64,000 nucleotides of DNA, taken from Candidatus Jettenia sp. AMX2. GTDB taxonomy: Bacteria > Planctomycetota > Brocadiia > Brocadiales > Brocadiaceae. The stretch spans positions 558,001-622,000 of the forward strand of contig CP129469.1 in NCBI GenBank assembly GCA_030583665.1, written 5' to 3'. Of this stretch, positions 28,470-36,742 are shown piece by piece. Positions within the stretch are counted from its first letter, which is position 1. Each line of letters opens with the position of its first letter. Both the position numbers and the translations under genes were made by a program. A model generated the notes under the pieces. It did not search any database, was not told the DNA's origin, and was given only the letters and a program-made list of their open reading frames with translations.

Positions 28470-29372
28470 ATGGAATCAGCTCCGATTGTTTTGTTTGTTT
28501 ATAACAGACCTTGGCATATTCAGCAAACCATCGAAGCCTTACAGAAAAATGAATTAGCAGAGACCAGTGAATTTTTCATATTTTCGGATGGCCCAAAATT
28601 TGAGAATGATAGGAAAAAAGTATCTGATGTTCGGGAATATTGCAAAACAATTACTGGTTTTAAGAGTATAACGCTCATCGAGAGGGAACAGAATCTCGGT
28701 TTGGCACAATCTATTATTACGGGTGTTACTGAAATAATTAATAAATATGATAAAATCATAGTGCTTGAAGATGACATGATCACTTCTCCATATTTTCTAA
28801 AATTTATGAATGAGGCTTTGGAATTTTACAGAAACGAGGAAAAGGTTATATGCATTCATGGCTACATGTATCCCATCAAAAATAAATTACCTGAAACTTT
28901 TTTTTTAAGAGGAGCGGATTGTTGGGGATGGGCGACCTGGAAAAGAGGCTGGGATATGTTTGAGCCAGACGGTCAAAAACTCTTGAATGAAATAAAAAAA
29001 AGACGGCTCCAGAAGATATTTGACATAAATGGGGCTTATCCCTATACAAAGATGTTGGTTAATCAAATTCATGGGAGAAACAATTCATGGGCAACTCTTT
29101 GGCGCGCTTCCGCATTCTTAAAAGAAAAGCTTACACTTCATCCAGGAATATCGCTCATCTACAATATTGGAAATGATAATAGCGGGACCCATTGTGGGAT
29201 ATCAAATATATTTGATACTGAGATTTCCAATAAACCTATTTCTTTAGCAAAAATCCCACTTGAAGAAGATAATCTTGTATATAAAGAAATTGAAAAGTAT
29301 CTGAAATCAAAGAAGATATCTTTTTTTACTTTAATTATTAATAAGATAAAGAAATTTATAAAGCTGCAATGA
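28470..29372 (+). CDS. GT-A glycosyltransferase, GNT-I/GT2-like
   Basis: The 301-residue chain opens APIVLFVYNRPWHIQQTIEA, with FFIFSDGPKFENDRKKVSDV and the metal-site VLEDDMITSPYFLKFMNEAL. GADCWGWATWKRGWDMFEPD follows, a block characteristic of sugar-transferase proteins in polysaccharide clusters. I use the ATG at 28470; a GTG at 28455 is also possible. The next gene starts 4 bp inside its 3' end. Its specific sugar is unknown. Confidence 0.82.
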   Translation: MESAPIVLFVYNRPWHIQQTIEALQKNELAETSEFFIFSDGPKFENDRKKVSDVREYCKTITGFKSITLIEREQNLGLAQSIITGVTEIINKYDKIIVLEDDMITSPYFLKFMNEALEFYRNEEKVICIHGYMYPIKNKLPETFFLRGADCWGWATWKRGWDMFEPDGQKLLNEIKKRRLQKIFDINGAYPYTKMLVNQIHGRNNSWATLWRASAFLKEKLTLHPGISLIYNIGNDNSGTHCGISNIFDTEISNKPISLAKIPLEEDNLVYKEIEKYLKSKKISFFTLIINKIKKFIKLQ

Positions 29373-30181
29373 ATGAGCAAATTAAAAATATTATGAAAGA
29401 TTTTCTGCCCCCGGTGCTTTTTAAAATGTATCAAAACAGAAATGCAAAATATGGCTTTTCCGGTAATTATACAAATTGGAAGGAAGCGGAAGCAGCGTCT
29501 ATTGGGTATGATTCCGATGTGATAGTAAGTAAAGTTAAAGATTCCTTATTAAAAGTAAAAAAAGGTGAAGCAGCTTATGAGAGAGACTCAGTTCTTTTTG
29601 ATAAGGTTCAATATTCGTGGCCTCTTTTAGCTGCTCTTCTATGGATTGCATCACAAAATGGAAATCAGCTCAATCTAGTTGATTTTGGTGGTTCTTTAGG
29701 AAGTACATATTTTCAGAACAGAAAATTTCTTGCACATTTGAACGGATTATACTGGAATATTGTTGAACAGGAAAAGTTTGTTGAATGTGGGAAACGTCAT
29801 TTTGAAGATGAACATCTTAAATTCTACTATAGTATTGATAGCTGCTTTAGGGAACAGCATCCACATACAATTCTTTTTTCTGCCGTTATTCAATATCTTG
29901 AAAAGCCATATGACTTATTAACCGAAGTTATAAAGAAAGAATTCAGATACATAATTTTTGATAGAACACCATTCCTGGATAAAGGAAAAGACAGAATAAC
30001 TATCCAAAAAGTTTCTCCCGGTATATACCAGGCGAGTTACCCCGCCTGGTTTTTTAATAAAGAGTATTTTGTGAATTCTTTCTTATTAAGAGAGTATAAA
30101 CTCATTGTTGAGTTTGATACACATGAAAAGGTAAATATACCTTCAATATTTAAGGGATTTGTCTTCGAAAAAATGAGATAA
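29369..30181 (+). CDS. Putative methyltransferase, TIGR04325-like
   Basis: This 270-residue protein matches the pattern of the TIGR04325 putative methyltransferases. It has GFSGNYTNWKEAEAASIGYD near the N-terminus, YERDSVLFDKVQYSWPLLAA, then a modified SAM-binding motif (NLVDFGGSLGSTYFQNRKFL) and later FDRTPFLDKGKDRITIQKV. The family occurs almost only in polysaccharide clusters and its reaction is not established. It overlaps the preceding gene by 4 bp and precedes a radical SAM gene, so all three probably act on one glycan. Confidence 0.85.
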   Translation: MNEQIKNIMKDFLPPVLFKMYQNRNAKYGFSGNYTNWKEAEAASIGYDSDVIVSKVKDSLLKVKKGEAAYERDSVLFDKVQYSWPLLAALLWIASQNGNQLNLVDFGGSLGSTYFQNRKFLAHLNGLYWNIVEQEKFVECGKRHFEDEHLKFYYSIDSCFREQHPHTILFSAVIQYLEKPYDLLTEVIKKEFRYIIFDRTPFLDKGKDRITIQKVSPGIYQASYPAWFFNKEYFVNSFLLREYKLIVEFDTHEKVNIPSIFKGFVFEKMR

Positions 30182-30192
30182 GTAGAAATATT

Positions 30193-31185
30193 GTGCATAG
30201 AATTACCAACAAACTATTTAGTAAAGTTTCTACTATTTTACGCACTACAAAGGTTTTGAATAAACCTACAAATGCAATTTTTGAAATGTCAAATAAGTGT
30301 AATTTAAATTGTCCATTATGTAATACAGGTGGACTGAAAGATCGGTTTAAGCATATTCAAAGAGGAATTATGAGCTTTGATATATTTAAATCAGGGTTAG
30401 ACAAGCTACTTCCCGAAGTGAATTCAATTCTTTTATATAATTGGGGTGAACCTTTTCTTAATAAGGATTTGTTCCAATGCATTGAATATGCTTATAAGCA
30501 TAATGTAAAAACACAGCTTAGCACAAATATGATGCTGTATAGAGAAGAGATCGGGAAAGATCTTATTAAAGCAGGGCTTTCGAAGTTGATAGTTTCTTGT
30601 GATGGATTAACACAGGAGACTTACGAGAAATACAGACAGGGGGGAAGTCTGAAAAAAATTATAGATAGTGTAAATAATATCGTAGGACTAAAAAAGGAAT
30701 TAAAATCGGAAACACCATTAATTGAGATGCAATGCATAATATTTAAGTTTAATGAAGACGAAATGGGAGAATACAAAAAATTCTGGATGGCTCAGGGGGT
30801 AAATTCAACCAATTTTATAAGGATGTCCTATATGTCAAAATTAGGAAAAGATACTTCCCAAAGATTGGACCTGGTACCCGTTCGTAACGAATATCAACCT
30901 TATCATCCTTATGGAAGAGTGAAAAAGTGTATGGAGTTGTATAATCATGTTTCCATTGACTGGAATGGTGATTGGTATACATGTTGTTTTCCTTCAGGTG
31001 AGAAAGAATATAGAGTTGGTAATATAGTAACAGATGATTTTTGGAAAACATGGAATGGTGAAAGTTACAGATATTGCAGAAGGTTATTAAAAAAACGAAA
31101 ATCCGAAGGACAGTATTATGAAACTATGTGTCATGATTGCACGGGTATATATCCTAAAAAAGAAACGAAAAGGTTTTGGGAATGA
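30193..31185 (+). CDS. Radical SAM protein with SPASM-like C-terminus
   Basis: The cluster-binding CNLNCPLC (Cys36, Cys40, Cys43) marks a radical SAM enzyme that cleaves SAM with a 4Fe-4S cluster. LYNWGEPFLNKDLFQCI (the GEP motif), TQLSTNMML and KLIVSCDGLTQETYEKYRQG are typical of the core. The C-terminal third has further cysteines (CMELYNHVSIDWNGDWYTCC and a terminal CHDC), as in SPASM domains that hold auxiliary clusters. The start is GTG at 30193. It sits among sugar methyltransferases and glycosyltransferases, so a glycan or lipid modification is likelier than a peptide one. No substrate is evident. Confidence 0.9.
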   Translation: MHRITNKLFSKVSTILRTTKVLNKPTNAIFEMSNKCNLNCPLCNTGGLKDRFKHIQRGIMSFDIFKSGLDKLLPEVNSILLYNWGEPFLNKDLFQCIEYAYKHNVKTQLSTNMMLYREEIGKDLIKAGLSKLIVSCDGLTQETYEKYRQGGSLKKIIDSVNNIVGLKKELKSETPLIEMQCIIFKFNEDEMGEYKKFWMAQGVNSTNFIRMSYMSKLGKDTSQRLDLVPVRNEYQPYHPYGRVKKCMELYNHVSIDWNGDWYTCCFPSGEKEYRVGNIVTDDFWKTWNGESYRYCRRLLKKRKSEGQYYETMCHDCTGIYPKKETKRFWE

Positions 31186-31235
31186 TTGTATCAACCATTT
31201 ATGAGGCTGAGATTATTTTAGTTGAGCGGATGTAA

Positions 31236-31964
31236 TTGATTAAAAGGCTGAAAGAATCAATTAAAAGAGAGCAGTTTAGTCCTTCAATTCTTGGACTTTT
31301 TTTAGTCCCTTTTTATTTTGCCAGAAAAGGGTTATTTGAAAATATTTCCTCACTGGCAAAGTATATAAATGGCAGAGTTCTTGATGTTGGTTGTGGACAA
31401 AGACCCTATAAAAAATTATTTAATTCCTCTCAGTATATCGGCCTGGAGTTAGATACTTTCGAAAATAGAAGAAGTAAAAAGGCCGACTATTTTTACGATG
31501 GTAAGGTTTTCCCATTTCAAGATAATGAATTTGATAGTGTCATTGTTAATGAAGTTTTTGAACATGTTTTCAATCCTGTTGAATTCTTACATGAAATATA
31601 TAGAGTGTTAAAACCAGGAGGATCACTGCTCATGACAGTCCCATTTGTGTGGGATGAACATGAGCAACCTCATGATTTTGCACGATACACATCTTATGGT
31701 TTGCGGCATCTATTGGAAAAATCCGGCTTTGAAATAATCGAATATCGGAAAAGTATCTGTGATATTAGAGTGGTATTTCAGCTGCTTAATGGATATATTT
31801 ACAAAAAAACAGTTACAAAAAATATTTATGCAAACATGCTCATTACAGCTTTTTTAATATCCCCGTTTAACATTTTGGGTGAGTTGCTTTCCAAAGTATT
31901 GCCAAAGAATGAAGATTTATATCTTGATAATGTATTGCTTTTAAAGAAAAAAATGTCCCTATGA
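31236..31964 (+). CDS. Class I SAM-dependent methyltransferase (type 11)
   Basis: This 242-residue methyltransferase has GRVLDVGCGQRPYKKLFNSS, YIGLELDTFENRRSKKADYF and FDSVIVNEVFEHVFNPVEFL, then IYRVLKPGGSLLMTVPFVWD. Its C-terminal half has two weakly hydrophobic segments. I accept a TTG start at 31236, with GAGCGGA upstream, because no ATG precedes the core. Its stop overlaps the start of the next epimerase gene by 4 bp. Such enzymes methylate hydroxyls or acids in surface glycans; the target here is unknown. Confidence 0.87.
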   Translation: MIKRLKESIKREQFSPSILGLFLVPFYFARKGLFENISSLAKYINGRVLDVGCGQRPYKKLFNSSQYIGLELDTFENRRSKKADYFYDGKVFPFQDNEFDSVIVNEVFEHVFNPVEFLHEIYRVLKPGGSLLMTVPFVWDEHEQPHDFARYTSYGLRHLLEKSGFEIIEYRKSICDIRVVFQLLNGYIYKKTVTKNIYANMLITAFLISPFNILGELLSKVLPKNEDLYLDNVLLLKKKMSL

Positions 31965-32962
31965 GAAACTTCCGGGAATTTACCAATGCAAGAGTGCTTA
32001 TTACCGGTGGGCTTGGTTTTATTGGTTCATCCCTTGCCAGACGATTGATTCAATTTGATGCAAAGGTTACATTAGTAGATAGTCTCATACCTCTCTATGG
32101 TGGCAATCTTTTTAATATTCACGATATAAAAGACCAGGTGACAGTAAATATCAGCGATATTAGGGATCCTTACGCCATAGCATACCTTGTTCAGAAACAG
32201 GACTATTTATTTAACTTGGCAGGTCAAACCAGTCATATAGATTCTATGAATGATCCACAAACCGACCTGAATATTAATGCTTTAGCACAGTTATCCATTC
32301 TTGAAGCCTGTCGCAAATATAATCCGGATATAAGGATTATCTTTGCAAGTACCCGGCAGGTTTACGGCAAGCCGAAATATCTGCCGGTAAACGAAAAACA
32401 TCCCATTTGCCCTGTTGATGTGAATGGTATTAATAAGCTGGCGGGAGAATGGTACCACTTACTTTATAATAACGTTTATAAGATCCGATCATGTGTATTA
32501 CGGTTAACCAATACCTATGGGCCCGGCATGCGGGTGAAAGATGCGCGCCAAACATTCCTGGGAATTTGGTTGAAGAACTTAATTGAAGGTGTGCCAATTA
32601 AGGTATTTGGTGATGGATTACAATTACGTGATTTTAATTATATTTATGATGTAATAGACGCCTTCCTGATAGCGGCTGTTAACCATAAAGCTTATGGTGA
32701 GGTATTTAATTTGGGAAGTACCCAATATATAAATCTAAAAGATTTGGCCGTTTTGCTTATTGATATTATTCAAAGAGGGTCATTTGAGATAGTACCCTTT
32801 CCGCCCGAGCTTAAGGGAATTGATATTGGTGATTATTATAGTGATTATACTAAGATTAATCAATCTTTGGGCTGGTCGCCCAAAGTCTCACTTCAGGAAG
32901 GATTGCAAAAAACCATAGAGTACTATATTCATAATGGGACTCATTACTGGGGAAAGAGATGA
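31961..32962 (+). CDS. Extended-SDR nucleotide-sugar epimerase/dehydratase with Asn in place of the catalytic Tyr
   Basis: This 333-residue protein has the NAD-binding VLITGGLGFIGSSLARRLI, FNLAGQTSHIDSMNDPQTDL, the Ser/Thr region IIFASTRQVYGKPKYLPVNE and a C-terminal SLGWSPKVSLQEGLQKTI. At the expected YxxxK motif the sequence reads VNGINKLAGEWYH: the Lys is kept but the Tyr is Asn. Such enzymes act on UDP-, GDP-, dTDP- or CDP-sugars. The change may alter or abolish the usual redox step. It overlaps its neighbours on both sides by 4 bp and precedes an aminotransferase, so it may supply its keto-sugar substrate. Confidence 0.87.
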   Translation: MRNFREFTNARVLITGGLGFIGSSLARRLIQFDAKVTLVDSLIPLYGGNLFNIHDIKDQVTVNISDIRDPYAIAYLVQKQDYLFNLAGQTSHIDSMNDPQTDLNINALAQLSILEACRKYNPDIRIIFASTRQVYGKPKYLPVNEKHPICPVDVNGINKLAGEWYHLLYNNVYKIRSCVLRLTNTYGPGMRVKDARQTFLGIWLKNLIEGVPIKVFGDGLQLRDFNYIYDVIDAFLIAAVNHKAYGEVFNLGSTQYINLKDLAVLLIDIIQRGSFEIVPFPPELKGIDIGDYYSDYTKINQSLGWSPKVSLQEGLQKTIEYYIHNGTHYWGKR

Positions 32963-34056
32963 TATTGATGAATGACTTCCGGGCAGAACCTGCTGAACTT
33001 ATACAGAGTGAGGTTGCTGCTGTTGAGAAGGTGATTAAGTCTGGTTGGTTCGTTCTTGGAAACGAAGTCGAGAGTTTTGAAACAGCCTGGGCTGATCGCT
33101 GCGGGGTAAATTATGCTCTGGGTGTAGGTAACGGAATGGATGCCATTGAAATAGGCCTGCGAACACTTAATATTGGTCCAGGAGATGAGGTTATTACAAC
33201 ACCGGTGACTGCTTTTGCTACTGTATTAGCGATTGTTCGCGCCGGTGCGACACCTGTGTTTGCTGATATTGATACAGATACGGCTTTACTGAATCCTGTA
33301 AGTGTTGGGCGATGCCTGTCGCCTCGTACTAAGGCAATCTTGCTTGTTCATCTTTATGGTCAGGTACGGGATATGGATACATGGGTTGCATTCTGTAAAC
33401 ATGCTGATATTTATTTACTGGAGGATTGTGCCCAATCACACTTAGCTTTTTGGAAGAATAAGACTGCCGGATCTTTTGGTGCGTGGGGAGCCTATAGTTT
33501 TTATCCTACAAAGAATTTGGGCACGATAGGTGATGGAGGAGCAATAATCACGGATTCGGTAACTATTGCAAGCCAAGCCAGGATATTGCGCAATTATGGA
33601 CAAACTCAACGCTATTATCATGCAGCGCTGGGCTTAAACAGCCGTCTGGATGAAATACATGCCGCTATTTTAACTATACGTCTTGGCTGGTTTGATCTTT
33701 TTGCTGCAAGACGGAAAAAAATTGCACAAGCCTATTTTGATAGTATAAAAAATCCGCTCATTCGTTTATTGGCTAAACCAACAGATTGTGATAATCATGT
33801 TTATCATCTTTTTGTAATCCTGTGCGATGAGAGAGACCGTTTTAGTACTTACCTTAGAGAACACGGGATAGATAATCTCATTCATTATCCGATACCTGTT
33901 CATCATCAGCCACCATGCAGAAATATGCAATACGACCCAAAAGGCATGTCTCATGCCGAATATTTTACCGCCCGTTGTCTCTCCATCCCATGTCATCCCC
34001 AAATGAGTGATAACGATGTTAATAAGGTAATAGAAGTTATCAATGAATTCAGATAA
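32959..34056 (+). CDS. DegT/DnrJ/EryC1/StrS-family sugar aminotransferase
   Basis: This PLP enzyme aminates keto-sugars bound to nucleotides. It has VIKSGWFVLGNEVESFETAW, CGVNYALGVGNGMDAIEIGL, VITTPVTAFATVLAIVRAGA, VDLV-type LLEDCAQSHLA and the PLP-Lys region FYPTKNLGTIGDGGAIITD. The 365-residue length is typical and the ATG at 32959 is preceded by the upstream gene's end with 4 bp overlap. It is the only aminotransferase in the region, so the surface glycan probably contains an amino-deoxy sugar, made from a keto-sugar of the RmlA/RmlB-like or the neighbouring SDR branch. Confidence 0.93.
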   Translation: MILMNDFRAEPAELIQSEVAAVEKVIKSGWFVLGNEVESFETAWADRCGVNYALGVGNGMDAIEIGLRTLNIGPGDEVITTPVTAFATVLAIVRAGATPVFADIDTDTALLNPVSVGRCLSPRTKAILLVHLYGQVRDMDTWVAFCKHADIYLLEDCAQSHLAFWKNKTAGSFGAWGAYSFYPTKNLGTIGDGGAIITDSVTIASQARILRNYGQTQRYYHAALGLNSRLDEIHAAILTIRLGWFDLFAARRKKIAQAYFDSIKNPLIRLLAKPTDCDNHVYHLFVILCDERDRFSTYLREHGIDNLIHYPIPVHHQPPCRNMQYDPKGMSHAEYFTARCLSIPCHPQMSDNDVNKVIEVINEFR

Positions 34057-35005
34057 ACCGACAGAGCACTTTGTTACCTTGTTCTACAGTAACTTTTTAC
34101 CCATGGGAATGGCGCTTCATAGTTCTCTCAAGGCTCATGCACAAACGTTCCATTTATGGATTTTATGCATGGATGAGTTGGTTGAAAAGCAATTAAAAAT
34201 GATTTCTTTGCCCAACGTAACATTGATTTCATTAAAAGAAGTTGAAACAAAAGAATTAGTAGATGTGAAATCTGTTCGAACATTGGGTGAATATTGCTGG
34301 ACATTAACACCGTTTACACCACAGGTTGTATTTGAAAGAGACCCAACTGCGGACCGAGTTACTTACCTGGATGCCGATATTTTCTTTTTTGACGATCCAA
34401 GTATCCTGATTCAGGAATTAGATCAGAATAGAAAGCATGTTTTAATTACAGAACATGCTTACGATCCTTACTATGATCAATTGCTTGCAAGTGGACGTTT
34501 TTGCGTCCAGTTTTTAACTTTTAGAAGAACGGAGCAAGCTGTAAGAGTTATGAAATGGTGGCAATCCAGATGTCTGGAATGGTGTTTTGCCCGTTTGGAA
34601 GATGGAAAATTTGGTGATCAAAAATATCTTGATTATTGGCCGGAGTTATTTGGCGATGTGGTACACATTGTCCAACAAACCGAGAAGACTCTGGCACCCT
34701 GGAATGTATTCTATATTGAGAAAAAAAGGAAAAAATTAGAAGATGTTGTCTTTTATCATTTTCATGGCTTAAGGATAATCAGTCCATATAATGTCAGACT
34801 ATACCATGGTTATAGAATAGGAAAACAGGGATTGGTTTTGTATAAGCAATATTTGGATAATTTAAAGAAACATCTCAGCTTATTAAATACACAGCATATT
34901 GCAATACCATATAGTAAACCACCAGAAGAAAAATGGGGAATGCTGCGTTACCTTAAAAGAAGAGTAATGAAAACAACACGTTTTGCTACGATTCATTATT
35001 TATAA
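34043..35005 (+). CDS. GT-A glycosyltransferase, GT8-like
   Basis: The 320-residue chain opens HFVTLFYSNFLPMGMALHSS, resembling the start of GT8 enzymes that track a retained substrate. It has the DxD motif RVTYLDADIFFFDDPSILI, then GRFCVQFLTFRRTEQAVRVM, WWQSRCLEWCFARLEDGKFG and DQKYLDYWPELFG, and ends FYHFHGLRIIS. This pattern is typical of retaining GT8/nucleotide-diphospho-sugar transferases of polysaccharide clusters. It begins 14 bp inside the aminotransferase gene and is the last gene of the packed block from 24862. Confidence 0.82.
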   Translation: MNSDKPTEHFVTLFYSNFLPMGMALHSSLKAHAQTFHLWILCMDELVEKQLKMISLPNVTLISLKEVETKELVDVKSVRTLGEYCWTLTPFTPQVVFERDPTADRVTYLDADIFFFDDPSILIQELDQNRKHVLITEHAYDPYYDQLLASGRFCVQFLTFRRTEQAVRVMKWWQSRCLEWCFARLEDGKFGDQKYLDYWPELFGDVVHIVQQTEKTLAPWNVFYIEKKRKKLEDVVFYHFHGLRIISPYNVRLYHGYRIGKQGLVLYKQYLDNLKKHLSLLNTQHIAIPYSKPPEEKWGMLRYLKRRVMKTTRFATIHYL

Positions 35006-35180
35006 TTATCTAACTTTATACGAAGAGTATAGACCATCAAAAATCAAAGTAAGTTTGTAATTATTCAATCCATTATTGGAAAAGGTTATAAATCTCATTT
35101 TATATTCTTCCGATTTATATTTTTTGCAGATATGCGTTAGCGTGCCGGCTCCATGTTCTTGTTGGACGAGCTGTTTGTGG

Positions 35181-36185
35181 CTACGGTTTCCACTCCGACT
35201 CAGTCACCAAAGTACGGTCACGTAGTGGTTTCCACCATGAGCGGTGATCCACATACCAGTCTATGGTCCCGGCGATCCCGACACTGAAGGCAATATTCGG
35301 TTTCCAGTGCAGTTCCTCCCTGATCTTGTCCGAACAGAGCAGGTAACGTCTGTCGTGACCCGGTCTGTCATGAACGATCGTCTTGAGGGAGTGAGGTTTT
35401 CCCAGAGCATCAAGGATTGTGTCGGCGATTTCCATCACGCACTTCTCTGTTCCGGTGCCGACGTTGTAGGTCTCTCCGACCCGACCGTGGGTTATGATCG
35501 ACTCTACGGCTGCGCAGTGATCCAGGACATGAATCCACTCGCGCCTATTGGCTGTTGAAGCGTATAGCGGCAACGGCTGATTATCGAGGGCCAATGTGGT
35601 AAACAAGGGGATTATCTTCTCGGGGAACTGGAAAGGGCCATAGTTGTTGCAGCAGATCGATATAGTGACAGGGATACGAAAGGTCTCGAAGTAGGCACGG
35701 ACCGCATGGTCTGCACTTGCCTTCGATGCATTATATGGCGTCCTTGGACGGTATGGCGATTCTTCGGTGAAGCAGGTATCGGAATCCAGGGCCAAATCTC
35801 CGTATACCTCGCAAGTGGATACATGGTGGAAGCGGGCCATGCCTACTCGTCGGGCAGCCTCGAGCAGCGTTTGCGTTCCCAACACGTTGGTGAGGAAGAA
35901 CCGAGACGGGTCTACTACAGCCAGGCTGTTGTGGGACTCAGCGGCGAAGTTTACCACGACATCGATCTTCTCATCGCGCAGTAGCTGTTCCATCATGGTT
36001 ATATCTCCGATGTCGCCGTGTACGAAGCGATAGCGTCCTTCCATGTCCAGGAGATTCTTCCGATTGCCGGCATATGTAAGTAAGTCGAGGACCACCATTC
36101 GGTCTTCAGGGTGTCTTTCACCCCAGAAGTGCACGAAGTTCGATCCGATGAAGCCAGCACCGCCGGTGACCAGTAGTCTTGTCAT
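35181..36185 (-). CDS. RmlB-like dTDP-glucose 4,6-dehydratase family protein, GC-rich
   Basis: This 334-residue extended SDR resembles RmlB: LLVTGGAGFIGSNFVHFWGE, VNFAAESHNSLAVVDPSRFF, YNASKASADHAVRAYFETF with the Tyr151/Lys155 pair, and ICCNNYGPFQFPEKIIPLF. Two key motifs differ from textbook RmlB: the catalytic Asp-Glu pair reads Cys125-Glu126 (HVSTCEVYGDL), and the SHVDRSI region reads SHNSLAV. It may therefore be a specialised paralogue. The gene is clearly richer in G+C than its neighbours and is oriented against them, suggesting transfer. It could act on RmlA's product. Confidence 0.88.
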   Translation of the reverse strand: MTRLLVTGGAGFIGSNFVHFWGERHPEDRMVVLDLLTYAGNRKNLLDMEGRYRFVHGDIGDITMMEQLLRDEKIDVVVNFAAESHNSLAVVDPSRFFLTNVLGTQTLLEAARRVGMARFHHVSTCEVYGDLALDSDTCFTEESPYRPRTPYNASKASADHAVRAYFETFRIPVTISICCNNYGPFQFPEKIIPLFTTLALDNQPLPLYASTANRREWIHVLDHCAAVESIITHGRVGETYNVGTGTEKCVMEIADTILDALGKPHSLKTIVHDRPGHDRRYLLCSDKIREELHWKPNIAFSVGIAGTIDWYVDHRSWWKPLRDRTLVTESEWKP

Positions 36186-36742
36186 CGTTCTTTTACTTCC
36201 TGTTCCTGCCTTCGTCCAACAATATTATTAACAAATTGTATAATTTGACAAATAGTACAGCATAAGTCAAGGAATAATTGACATATGAAATACTCACTCC
36301 TATAATTCTAACTCGAAGTGATCGAAAATAACGGTAGGGTTGTGCTATATACAGAGGTATAGTTATCTCAAAACAAAATGTCATATATATAATAGAATTC
36401 TCAAGAAAACAGAGGGGGTTACAGAGCCTTCAAAAGTGACATTTTGTTTTTACAGGATAATAACAACAAATTTTGCTTGATAAAAAGGAGTGCTTTATGT
36501 TGAATAGAAATTGATTATTATTAAATAATGGTTTCGTAGAAATTTTTTAGATTCCGTTCCCAAAACGGCTGTTATTATTTTATTACTGCAAATTTGTAAA
36601 TTTAGTGAAAAAAATAACAGACGACTGTACCGAATAACCATACTTTTTTCGTACTTACGAATCCTGATTACAAAAGTAAATCATGCATTCCTTATAAATT
36701 CAGAATTGTTTTTGTTCAACTTATAACCTGATACAGGTGATT
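36186..36742. other. 557-bp AT-rich divergent spacer
   Basis: This spacer separates the RmlB-like gene (minus) from the GT4-WbaP pair (plus). It contains no ORF or RNA I can support. On the minus strand TTGTCA and TAATAT spaced 18 bp (around 36225-36255) could be a promoter for the RmlB-like gene. On the plus side only the ribosome site AGGTGA before 36743 is clear. Confidence 0.4.
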
